DNA from: DATJHM01 sp035493895
Lineage (GTDB): Bacteria > Chloroflexota > Ktedonobacteria > Ktedonobacterales > Ktedonobacteraceae
Direction of reading: 5' to 3'
NCBI GenBank assembly: GCA_035493895.1
Contig: DATJHM010000152.1
Coordinates: 1 to 7,379, forward strand
Length of the DNA: 7,379 nucleotides
The notes beneath the pieces are model-generated. The model saw nothing but the letters and a program-made list of their open reading frames with translations. It was not told the DNA's origin and ran no database searches. A program made the position numbers and the translations under genes. Shown piece by piece: positions 1 through 6,084 of this stretch (position 1 is its first letter; each line of letters starts with the position of its first letter).

Positions 1-1
1 T

Positions 2-2134
2 GCCCATGCGCGTATTCTGCATATCGATATATCGGCTGCTCTATCCATACCTGGGGTCGTAGCTGTCTTTACCGCTGAAACGCTTCCGATGGCTCGCGAG
101 AATCCGCTCTCCCGGGCGCAATGTCCGCTGGCACAAGAAGAAGTGTTGTGGAGCGGGCATCCCGTGGCTATCGTGATTGGCGAGACGGAGGCGCTCGCTG
201 AAGATGGAGCGGCCGCTGTGGAGGTCGATTACGATCCTCTACCGGTCGTTATTGATCCAGAGACCGCTGCACGACCAGATTCGCCTTCAGCCCGTCTTTA
301 TCGCGCCCCCACGACAGACGCTCCACAAGGGGCCGCATCAGCCGGGGGAGAAGCACATTCGCCGAATGTGAGCCAGACGCCGCCTATGCTGGCAGGCGAT
401 ATCGAGGCCGGTCTACGCGAGGCCGATATCGTCGTCGAAGGCACCTATCGCACCCACCCGGTCCATCAGTCCTACATGGAGCCACAATCGGTCACGGTCG
501 CGCCCAGTCCGTCCGGTCATCACCTCGTACTCTGGCCGAGCTCGCAGGGATTATTGGCCGTGCGCTCGGCAGTTGCCAGAGCCCTTCAGATGTCAGAGCG
601 ACAGATCCAGGTCGAGCCGGTGCCCATTGGTGGCGGATTTGGTGGAAAGGAGACGCTGCTGGAGCCACTGGTTGCCGCTGTGGCGTTCCAGTTGCGCAAG
701 CCGGTACGCTTGATTTATACGCGTCAGGAGGATCTACTGGCTGGCAATCCTGCGCCACAGACGGTGATGACGGTCAAACTTGGCGCGAAGAGAGATGGCA
801 CGCTCACCGCTATCCATGTCAGGATGATCCTGGATGCGGGTGCCTTCCCCAATCCTCTTGCGGGACTCAGTGGCTTTCACTTCTCTGGCATCTATCGTTG
901 CCCCAATATGGATATCCGTTGTGATGTCGTGCAAACCAACAAGGCTGGTACCGGAGCCTATCGTGCTCCATCGGGCCCGCAGGCGTACTTCGCGCTGGAA
1001 TCAACGGTGCAGGAGCTTTGCCAGCACCTGGGTATGGACCCGTTGCGCTTTCGTCAGATCAATGCGCTCAAAGAAGGAGACCCGAATGTCATGCTTGGCC
1101 GCTGGCCGCGCATTGGCATGCTGGAGTGTCTTGAGCAGATCGAGCACCATCCTTTGTGGGTGCAACGCGAGCAGGCCCGACGAGAAGTACCACCAGAATT
1201 AGCTGACTGGAAAATTGGCATTGGCATCGCTGTGGCAGGCTGGCCCGGTGGCACGGAACCCGCAGCTGCCCTTTGCCGCCTGGAGCAAGACGGCTCATTT
1301 ACGGTCATGGTGGGTAGCGTCGATCTTTCCGGCTCTGACGCTTCACTGGCGCTGATCGCCGCCGAAGAGTTGAGCCAGCCAGCTGAAGCGGTGAACATTG
1401 CCCATGACAATACCGATACTATGCCCTACAGCGGCCTCACTGCTGGCAGCAAGACGACGTATACGGTAGGAGCGGCAGTCCTCCTGGCGGCCCGTGATGC
1501 GCGCGCGCAACTCTTCACCATTGCCGCCGATATGCTGGAAGCGTCAACCGAGGATATGGAGCTGCACGATGGCCGGGTAATGGTCAGGGGCGTGCCTGAG
1601 AAATATGTGACGTTGCAGCAGATCGCTGCGAACTCGATGCGCTTTGGCGCGCTCTATGAGCCAATCTTCGGGCGTGGTCGTTCCGTCAATCGCGTGCCCT
1701 CGCCCGTATTTACCGCACATCTGGCGAAAGTAGCCGTTGATCCTGAGACGGGTGTGGTGCGCGTCCTCGAGTATGTGGCGGCGCAGGATGTGGGCCGCGC
1801 GATTAACCCGGCAGAGGTGGAGGGCCAGATTCACGGGGGCGTCGTCCAGGGAATCGGCTGGGCGTTGTTTGAGCAGATGGCCTATGACGAGAACGGACAG
1901 TTGCTTACGGCAACATTGATGGATTATGCCTTGCCACAGAGCAAGGATGTGCCCACCATCACGTCGTTGCTGGTAGAGGTGCCGTCTGTCCTTGGTCCGT
2001 TCGGTGCCAAGGGCGTGGGCGAGCCGCCCGTCGTCCCGGTGGCCGCCGCTATCGCCAATGCCATCAGAGATGCAGTCGGCGTACGCATGACGCAGATCCC
2101 CATGACCCCTGAGCGCGTCTTCGCCTCGTTATAG
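2..2134 (+). CDS. Xanthine dehydrogenase family molybdopterin-binding (large) subunit, 5'-partial
   Basis: The reading frame is open from base 2 to the TAG at 2132-2134, giving 710 residues. It reads through the ATG at 89: the residues before it (AHARILHIDIS... PGVVAVFTAE) are the conserved start of the a/b-hammerhead domain of these subunits, so the true start lies upstream and roughly 50-60 residues are missing. The family (xanthine, aldehyde, CO and hydroxybenzoyl-CoA oxidoreductases) hydroxylates substrates at a molybdenum-pterin centre and works with FeS and FAD subunits, which are not in this window. Visible motifs: GGGFGGKE at 629-652; GAYRAPSGPQ at 953-982; GAKGVGEPP at 2003-2029, whose Glu (2021-2023) is the expected catalytic base. 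The AYxCSFR loop of form I CO dehydrogenase is absent, so it is not CoxL of that type. By my recalled alignment to bovine XDH, the Glu after GGGFGGK matches Glu802 and the Arg of YRAP matches Arg912, but Phe914 is Pro. The substrate therefore cannot be assigned. Confidence 0.93.
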   Translation, partial: AHARILHIDISAALSIPGVVAVFTAETLPMARENPLSRAQCPLAQEEVLWSGHPVAIVIGETEALAEDGAAAVEVDYDPLPVVIDPETAARPDSPSARLYRAPTTDAPQGAASAGGEAHSPNVSQTPPMLAGDIEAGLREADIVVEGTYRTHPVHQSYMEPQSVTVAPSPSGHHLVLWPSSQGLLAVRSAVARALQMSERQIQVEPVPIGGGFGGKETLLEPLVAAVAFQLRKPVRLIYTRQEDLLAGNPAPQTVMTVKLGAKRDGTLTAIHVRMILDAGAFPNPLAGLSGFHFSGIYRCPNMDIRCDVVQTNKAGTGAYRAPSGPQAYFALESTVQELCQHLGMDPLRFRQINALKEGDPNVMLGRWPRIGMLECLEQIEHHPLWVQREQARREVPPELADWKIGIGIAVAGWPGGTEPAAALCRLEQDGSFTVMVGSVDLSGSDASLALIAAEELSQPAEAVNIAHDNTDTMPYSGLTAGSKTTYTVGAAVLLAARDARAQLFTIAADMLEASTEDMELHDGRVMVRGVPEKYVTLQQIAANSMRFGALYEPIFGRGRSVNRVPSPVFTAHLAKVAVDPETGVVRVLEYVAAQDVGRAINPAEVEGQIHGGVVQGIGWALFEQMAYDENGQLLTATLMDYALPQSKDVPTITSLLVEVPSVLGPFGAKGVGEPPVVPVAAAIANAIRDAVGVRMTQIPMTPERVFASL

Positions 2135-2144
2135 ATCAGATCCA

Positions 2145-2254
2145 AGTAGAGGCACGGTGGAGTTTACGGAACTGTGCCTACGAACTCGCACGACCATGTA
2201 GACCCAGTAGAGGCACGGTGGAGTTTACGGAACTGTGCCTGGGAACTCGCACGA
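2145..2254. repeat. Two tandem direct repeat copies, 61-bp period
   Basis: Bases 2145-2179 and 2206-2240 are identical over 35 bp, starting AGTAGAGGCACGGTGG. Similarity continues to 2193 and 2254 with two mismatches, so 49 bp is repeated at a 61-bp period. Each copy carries a short internal dyad, AGGCAC ... GTGCCT, with an 18-base loop. The second copy is also the left arm of the larger inverted repeat that follows. The array begins 10 bases after the molybdopterin subunit stop codon, so it lies in the 3' untranslated region of that gene. Confidence 0.9.
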
Positions 2255-2439
2255 TTCCGCTGGCTCCAGAGGAGGAGAGACCGGCGGGCAGAGGGGCCTT
2301 CGCTGCTGATCTCCTTGGTCGAAAAAACCGGTGCCTGAACGCGCCTCCGTTGCCGTCATCGTCTGCGGAGCCAGCGGAATCGCACGAGTTCGCAGGCACA
2401 GTTCCGTTATCACTCCACCGTGCCTCTACTGGGGTCTAC
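2198..2439. repeat. Long imperfect inverted-repeat element (MITE- or REP-like)
   Basis: The left arm (2198-2267) and the reverse complement of the right arm (2367-2439) align over about 70 bp with four mismatches and three gap bases. The arms run from GTAGACCC at the outside to CGATTCCGCTGGCTCC at the inside. The 99-bp centre (2268-2366) has no convincing gene. The RNA could fold into a very long hairpin, and the position just after the large-subunit gene could protect or end its transcript, although there is no T-tract. I see no transposase and no target-site duplication. Both strands of the arms translate to similar peptides (for example TELCLxTRxIPLAP), so ORFs predicted here are artefacts of the palindrome. 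It could be a non-autonomous transposable element or a genome-wide intergenic repeat. Confidence 0.85.
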
Positions 2440-2557
2440 GTAGCCGCCCCATCCATCTTTACCACAACCAAAAAACTGAATTCTCCACTCGCGCCTGCTC
2501 TCCTCCTGAAAGAATCACCCTTTTTGCTTATTCATGCCAGAAGTATGCAACAAAAAG

Positions 2558-2591
2558 GTACTACACACGAATATACTATTGACAGTAGTAC
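2558..2591. promoter_or_regulatory. Candidate operator dyad GTACTAC-N20-GTAGTAC
   Basis: GTACTAC at 2558-2564 and GTAGTAC at 2585-2591 are perfect reverse complements separated by 20 bases, about two helical turns between sites. They surround the -35 box of the promoter at 2579-2608. The left arm with its next base contains TACTACA, which resembles a half-site of known BlaI/MecI operators (core TACA/TGTA). The paired compact site typical of those operators is not present, so a BlaI link is speculative. Confidence 0.3.
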
Positions 2592-2608
2592 GCTGCTAAA
2601 CATACTAT
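2579..2608 (+). promoter_or_regulatory. Sigma-70-type promoter for the acyltransferase transcript
   Basis: A perfect TTGACA -35 box (2579-2584) is followed after 18 bases by TACTAT (2603-2608), which matches TATAAT at four of six positions. Transcription would start near 2615 and read the possible small gene at 2732 and the acyltransferase at 2958. This leaves a leader of over 100 bases before the first of these. Confidence 0.5.
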
Positions 2609-2731
2609 GGTGATGAGAAGATCTGCTTCTTTGGCCCAGAAACTATGTTGCAACGGCGGCAACTACTCCAGAAATGTTCCCGGTTTTGATCCTATACCCC
2701 AATCCTGGAAGCGAAAACAGGAGCGAAAACA

Positions 2732-2968
2732 TTGACTGTCAGCGATGACAAGGATTGCATGCGCAGAGAAATGATTCGTGCAATTCATGCTACCAGAAAA
2801 ACAAGCATTCATCAGGGGAAAAGCTACTATGTAGTACCGGCAGAGAAATGGCTGGCAAGAAGACGAGATGAGCATGTTTCGTCGTCCATAGCAACAGGTC
2901 CGGCATGGATTTGTTGTCGAATGTCTGCCTTCCCCTTAGTTAGAAGGAGAAGCCCTTTTGAAAAGTGA
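2732..2968 (+). CDS. Possible small protein upstream of and overlapping the acyltransferase gene
   Basis: This is a 78-codon frame with a TTG start, stop TGA at 2966-2968. AGGAG (2719-2723) lies 8 bases before the TTG, a good ribosome-binding site. The frame overlaps the TTG start of the acyltransferase gene by 11 bases, an arrangement often seen in translationally coupled genes. The product would be basic, with an Arg/Lys-rich N-terminal half (MRREMIRAIHATRK), a central YYVVPAEKWLARRRDE segment and two adjacent Cys. No family is recognised, there is no clear membrane segment, and codon use is not strongly biased. The alternative is that this is simply the untranslated leader. Confidence 0.3.
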   Translation: MTVSDDKDCMRREMIRAIHATRKTSIHQGKSYYVVPAEKWLARRRDEHVSSSIATGPAWICCRMSAFPLVRRRSPFEK

Positions 2969-4127
2969 GCAGAGGAGTGATAGCGTTGCACTACAGGCAC
3001 CGCAAGCATCACTACACGTTATAGAACTTGATCCTCAGACCGATCCTCGCTGGGAAACCCTGATGAAGGATTTACCTGCCAGCGTGGTGTATCAGCATCC
3101 TGCCTGGCTGCGCGTGCTGGAAGAGACGTATGGGTATAAGCCCCTGCATCTGGCCTGCGAAGATAGCAGCGGTCAACTGCGCGGTGTGCTGCCCCTGTTC
3201 TCGCGCCGGGGATTGCGGACAGGACGTGTGGGTGAGTCTGTGTTTGATTCTCCTGTTGCTGGCCCGCTTGCTGTTGATGATCAGGCAAGCGCACTCCTCA
3301 TTCAGGCGGCGATTGCGCAAACACGCAATGAGCGTGGGCGTCAATTTCAGATGAAAGTCCTCTCAACGCGCTTTGATCAGCTGGTGGGCCCGGTGAATGG
3401 TGTTCCTCTGTTTGAGACCTATGAATTAGCCTTGCCAGAGCAGCCCGATCATTTACACCTCGACTCGCGCATAAAGTGGGCTGTCAATAAGGCGACTCGC
3501 CTGGGCATGCATGTGCGTCCAGCCGAGACCGAACGCGAATTGCGCCTATGGTACGATCTCTATCTTCAGACGATGCGCCACCTCGTCGCCGTGCCCAAGC
3601 CTTATCGCTTCTTTCAGATTGCCTGGCGTCACCTCCAACCACGCGGCCTCTTACGCTTGCTTCTGGCTGAGCAGGTGGAGGCGGGCAAAAGCCGCATCGT
3701 CTCTGGCTTTCTTTTTTTGCAGTGGGGAGATACCATCTCTCACATCTTCACCGGCTGGCGACGTGAGGATCAGGGATTGCGCCCCAATGATCTCCTGCAC
3801 TGGTACGCGATTCGCGAGTCCTGCACACTGGGATTGCGCAACTATGACTTTGGGAACGTTCGCGTCGGAGATCAAGGATTGATACAGTTCAAAAGCAAGT
3901 GGGGCGCCCAGGCAAAAATCATTTATCGCTACACCTATCCTGCCGTTCCCTATGATGCTCTTATTGCCCTTGCTCCTCACCCGACGCCCGCTTCTCTTCC
4001 TGCACAGGCGGCCAGACCGTCAAAAAGTACCATCATTCGTCAACGCATCTCGCCCTTCTGGCAACGTCTTCCACTCAAAGCAATTGAGTGGGTGGGGAAT
4101 GGAAGCCATATATTACACTATTACTAA
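2958..4127 (+). CDS. FemAB-like GNAT acyltransferase (Acetyltransf_6 / BioF2-like)
   Basis: This 389-residue protein starts at TTG: AAGGAG (2944-2949) sits 8 bases upstream, and the next in-frame ATG (3063) would cut off the conserved N-terminus. It has the features of the double-GNAT acyltransferases related to FemA/B/X and to exopolysaccharide-linked FemAB proteins. The N-terminal lobe (about residues 20-135) includes the pattern DPRWETLM ... YQHPAWLRVLEETYGY followed by GVLPLF. A central basic helix IKWAVNKATRLGM spans 172-184. The C-terminal lobe (about 190-325) ends with LRPNDLLHWYAIRESC and the typical GLIQFKSKWGA at 307-317. FemAB relatives move aminoacyl groups from tRNA to peptidoglycan precursors, while other members acetylate sugars or lipids; the acceptor here is unknown. 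The last 60 residues are Pro/Ala-rich, then basic, and outside the domain. No signal peptide is seen, so it is probably cytoplasmic. It converges with the M56 protease gene. Confidence 0.85.
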   Translation: MKSEQRSDSVALQAPQASLHVIELDPQTDPRWETLMKDLPASVVYQHPAWLRVLEETYGYKPLHLACEDSSGQLRGVLPLFSRRGLRTGRVGESVFDSPVAGPLAVDDQASALLIQAAIAQTRNERGRQFQMKVLSTRFDQLVGPVNGVPLFETYELALPEQPDHLHLDSRIKWAVNKATRLGMHVRPAETERELRLWYDLYLQTMRHLVAVPKPYRFFQIAWRHLQPRGLLRLLLAEQVEAGKSRIVSGFLFLQWGDTISHIFTGWRREDQGLRPNDLLHWYAIRESCTLGLRNYDFGNVRVGDQGLIQFKSKWGAQAKIIYRYTYPAVPYDALIALAPHPTPASLPAQAARPSKSTIIRQRISPFWQRLPLKAIEWVGNGSHILHYY

Positions 4128-4139
4128 GTCTCATATTCT

Positions 4140-4153
4140 TATATGTGCATATA
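4140..4153. repeat. Short AT-rich dyad between convergent genes
   Basis: TATATG and CATATA are reverse complements separated by two bases, 13 bases after the acyltransferase stop. The AT-rich stem is weak and lacks a T-tract, so it is not a convincing terminator for that gene. Confidence 0.35.
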
Positions 4154-4178
4154 TAAATGAAACTCTGTCAGCTCTCTG

Positions 4179-4216
4179 GAAAAAAACCTCCTGTGAAAGA
4201 AGGCATCACAGGAGGT
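4179..4216 (-). terminator. Intrinsic terminator of the M56 protease gene
   Basis: On the minus strand an 11-bp perfect stem (ACCTCCTGTGA, 9-base loop, TCACAGGAGGT; 4186-4216) is followed directly by seven T residues. This is a classic rho-independent terminator. The TGA stop of the protease (4206-4208) and its last codons lie inside the first arm, so a ribosome reaching the stop would cover half of the hairpin. The A-tract on the + strand precedes the stem, so it should work much less well for the convergent acyltransferase transcript. Confidence 0.85.
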
Positions 4217-5168
4217 GCCAGATCCAATCATTAAATCCACAACAGATCTCTGCGCTCATTAAGGCCAGTCCGATGAGCATGGTAGGTATGGCGACACTGG
4301 CAGCAAGAAGACCAGGAAGACTATGCTGTTGCTTCTCCTGGCTGGCAGAGGAGTAGGAGAGCAGGCGATGGACGCGACTCGTGACGGGTTGATGCGGATC
4401 AAGCAGAGGGGCCAGCGAAGAGGGGGGCTGCACTCCCTCGTAGAGCCAGACTTTCGTCAGGGCGCTTGCCAGTGCCAGGGGGCGATTCGTCGCCGCAACC
4501 ACCAGATCATCACAGGCGATTTCTTTTTCTTTGCGGAATTGCTGGTACGCCTGTCGGCTGGTTGGCAGATAGAAGAACGCGTCGCGCAGCATCGTGGCGA
4601 TCCAGTTGACGAGGTAATCGTGACGCGCAATGTGCATGAGTTCATGCGTGATCACGGCTTCCAGTTCTCGCTTATCGAGATGCTCTAGCATCCAGCGTGA
4701 GAGCAGAATTTCAGGACGCCGTATCCCATAGGTGAGGGCAAGCGGGCGCATCTCTGCACAGATGCGTATTGCCACCGGGGCAATGCCGCGCAGCTGGGCC
4801 CAGCGATCGACCTGCGCCTGGAGTTGGGGATCAACCGCTGTCGTACGCTTGCGCATCAGCCAGTGCATACAGAGCAGGCGAAGTCCACCGTAGAGGAGCG
4901 CTCCAAGTGCGCTGATGCTGAGAAGCAGAACCAGCAGGAGGTCTAAGATCCGATCCCAGTGTGGCGTATTCTGTTCCCAGCACCAGGAACTCACATGAAT
5001 CCAGCCACCGATGAGAGGGAGTGAGCTGGCTAGAGGCAGGCAAAGAACTATCAGATGCAGCATACATCGCGCTGTCCATGACATCCTAAAAGACAACTGG
5101 CGAAGAATCAGCAGACAGCCTAGCAGGACGATCAGCATCATCCCCCCGGAATTGACCAAAATATGCAT
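4206..5168 (-). CDS. BlaR1/MecR1-like M56 membrane metallopeptidase without a sensor domain
   Basis: This is a 320-residue integral membrane zinc protease. Hydrophobic segments lie near residues 5-23, 35-55, 75-100 and 284-305. The zinc site is THELMHIARHD, with HExxH at 175-179, and the likely third ligand is Glu216 in KEKEIACDD. In the M56 family this cytoplasmic site between membrane segments cleaves, or leads to cleavage of, a BlaI-type repressor when a signal is sensed. Staphylococcal BlaR1 is about 585 residues, with an extracellular penicillin-binding domain after the fourth membrane helix. Here the protein ends about 15 residues after that helix, so it has no beta-lactam sensor and its signal is unknown. 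The ATG start shares one base with the stop of the microORF upstream (TAATG), and AAGGAG at 5180-5185 is its ribosome-binding site. It is probably driven by the promoter at 5262-5291, plus read-through from blaI. Confidence 0.9.
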   Translation of the reverse strand: MHILVNSGGMMLIVLLGCLLILRQLSFRMSWTARCMLHLIVLCLPLASSLPLIGGWIHVSSWCWEQNTPHWDRILDLLLVLLLSISALGALLYGGLRLLCMHWLMRKRTTAVDPQLQAQVDRWAQLRGIAPVAIRICAEMRPLALTYGIRRPEILLSRWMLEHLDKRELEAVITHELMHIARHDYLVNWIATMLRDAFFYLPTSRQAYQQFRKEKEIACDDLVVAATNRPLALASALTKVWLYEGVQPPSSLAPLLDPHQPVTSRVHRLLSYSSASQEKQQHSLPGLLAASVAIPTMLIGLALMSAEICCGFNDWIWHLL

Positions 5169-5239
5169 TACCGTGCTTTCTCCTTATGGATACCAGGGCG
5201 ACCCGGCTGAAACACGGCGATTTCTGCTGCAAATGCCAT
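5168..5239 (-). CDS. 23-residue microORF resembling the N-terminal tail of the adjacent BlaI
   Basis: The frame starts at ATG 5237-5239, stops at TAA 5168-5170 and overlaps the protease ATG by one base (TAATG). An AAGGGG-type ribosome-binding site lies about 8 bases upstream. A start at 5263 would give 31 residues, but it falls within the promoter -10 box. The first 20 residues align without gaps to the first 20 of BlaI (ATG start): 10 identical, sharing the pattern FxxxIxxFxPxRPGIxK, and 42 of 60 bases identical, with several of the changes at third codon positions. The similarity stops where the BlaI winged-helix domain begins, and the peptide ends after KEKAR. It may be a translated leader that couples protease translation to its own, a microprotein mimicking the repressor tail, or the relic of a deleted second blaI. 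The alignment is directly visible; the role is inference. Confidence 0.5.
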   Translation of the reverse strand: MAFAAEIAVFQPGRPGIHKEKAR

Positions 5240-5261
5240 GCCAGCGTCCCCTTTTCTCTTC

Positions 5262-5291
5262 ATTATGAAATGCTTGATTCAGGTTTGTCAA
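5262..5291 (-). promoter_or_regulatory. Strong internal promoter for the microORF and M56 protease
   Basis: On the minus strand a perfect TTGACA (5286-5291) is followed after 18 bases by CATAAT (5262-5267), which matches five of six positions of TATAAT. Transcription would begin near 5255, about 16 bases before the microORF ATG at 5239, which leaves room for its AAGGGG ribosome-binding site. The protease therefore appears able to be transcribed independently of blaI. The rest of the 289-base gap between the two genes shows no gene or terminator. Confidence 0.6.
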
Positions 5292-5457
5292 TCAATTCTA
5301 TTCGTGCGAGGAACAGGTGCTGGCAAGGCATGTGGAATCGTTGGCCTGCTGCATTTGCATCTTTTGTGCTTGAACGGAGAGATGAAACGATTATCATTGA
5401 AAGAGGGTATTTTTGGATACGGTTCTTCCAACAGATGATGCACTGGCCGTTGATTGG

Positions 5458-5901
5458 CTACTCTGCCTCTTCTTTTGCGCGTCGGCGCGTGATTTCGTCA
5501 AGCATCTGTCTCGCCTGGGCGGCCGCTTCGGGGTTCCGCAGTGTGTTGACACCCTCAGTTGTAGCACCAGAGAAACTGACAAAAAGATCTTCCAGGATCC
5601 GATTCACAAAACGTGAGACGAACTCCTGCTGCGTGCAGGTGGGATAATAGACATAGGCGTTCTCCTGCTTTTCCACCCGCAAGAGATGCTTTTTCGCTAA
5701 TCGTGTCATCGTACTCATAATAGTAGTATAGGCCAGATGTCGTCGCTCATAGAGAATCTCGAAGATCTCGCGTACAACGGTTCCTTGATTAGAGGGCCGT
5801 ATCCAGATCAATTCCATTACCTCGGCTTCGAGATCACCTAAGACCTTGCGAATACCAGGACGATCAGGCCGAAACAGACTAATATCTGGTTCAAATTCCA
5901 T
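5458..5901 (-). CDS. blaI: BlaI/MecI/CopY-family transcriptional repressor
   Basis: This is a 147-residue winged-helix repressor. Such proteins bind DNA as dimers and are released when cut by an M56 membrane protease, whose gene lies downstream. After a tail of about 20 residues, the wHTH core runs from VLGDLEAEVMELIW through the recognition-helix segment AYTTIMSTMTRLAKKHLL (about 58-75) to the wing ENAYVYYP. A C-terminal helical dimerisation region follows, ending in a charged tail RRRAKEEAE. Typical BlaI is about 126 residues; the extra length is at both ends. The ATG at 5899-5901 is preceded by TTG (5902-5904). GAGGAGG (5912-5918) is 10 bases from the ATG and 7 from the TTG, so either could initiate. 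I chose ATG because it aligns with the ATG of the microORF. The signal and target genes are unknown, and no perfect BlaI box is visible in its own promoter. Confidence 0.9.
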   Translation of the reverse strand: MEFEPDISLFRPDRPGIRKVLGDLEAEVMELIWIRPSNQGTVVREIFEILYERRHLAYTTIMSTMTRLAKKHLLRVEKQENAYVYYPTCTQQEFVSRFVNRILEDLFVSFSGATTEGVNTLRNPEAAAQARQMLDEITRRRAKEEAE

Positions 5902-6005
5902 CAATATAGTGCCTCCTCGTTGGTTTCCCTTTTGCTCTTCGCCGAGAATCAGGCAAAAAGAATAGGTCTCTGTGGGTTTCTTCCTGGTCTGTTTTCTTGA
6001 GCCCT

Positions 6006-6014
6006 ATTCTATCA
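6006..6014 (-). promoter_or_regulatory. Possible extended -10 promoter for blaI
   Basis: On the minus strand TGATAGAAT gives an extended -10 (TGn plus TAGAAT, five of six matches). The -35 region at 17 bases is poor (TCTGCA). Transcription would start near 5999, about 100 bases before the blaI start. The 183-base gap between the kinase stop and blaI otherwise shows no gene and no clear terminator, so read-through from the kinase gene is also possible. Confidence 0.35.
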
Positions 6015-6084
6015 CATTTAGGGGAAAATGCAGAAGAGCTTCTTGTACGATTCTTGCGATAGTATGGTAACAATGGAAGCATGC

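Larger units (their letters stand above)
2440..2731. other. Non-coding leader region upstream of the acyltransferase
   Basis: No convincing gene is seen in this stretch. GC content drops compared with the flanking genes. It holds a promoter candidate at 2579-2608, a GTACTAC/GTAGTAC dyad at 2558-2591, and a small GTTGC ... GCAAC dyad near 2647-2664. Bases 2711-2731 contain a 9-bp direct repeat (GCGAAAACA twice, 12-base period) that brackets the AGGAG ribosome-binding site of the possible small gene starting at 2732. Confidence 0.5.

Noticed and set aside
834..1410. Internal frames within the molybdopterin subunit gene on both strands
   Set aside because: The high-GC coding frame of a well-conserved enzyme explains them; none has motifs of its own.
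89..2134. ATG at 89 as the start of the molybdopterin subunit
   Set aside because: The 29 in-frame residues before it match the conserved hammerhead start of the family, so the gene begins before the window.
2218..2613. 131-codon + strand frame and its minus-strand counterparts (2178-2399, 2225-2413)
   Set aside because: They start inside the palindromic repeat and give near-identical peptides from both strands because the arms are inverted copies; no ribosome-binding site or family fits.
5168..5263. Longer 31-residue version of the microORF starting at 5263
   Set aside because: Its ATG lies within the -10 box of the promoter that would transcribe it and has no ribosome-binding site; the internal ATG at 5239 aligns with the BlaI start.
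5238..5438. + strand frame containing GTGAGKACG, which resembles a Walker A motif
   Set aside because: The following residues are not P-loop-like, there is no supporting domain, and the frame is antisense to the promoter and microORF region of the protease.
6020..6060. AGAAG-AG-CTTCT palindrome after the kinase gene as a terminator
   Set aside because: The stem is only 5 bp with a 2-base loop and is not followed by a T-tract.
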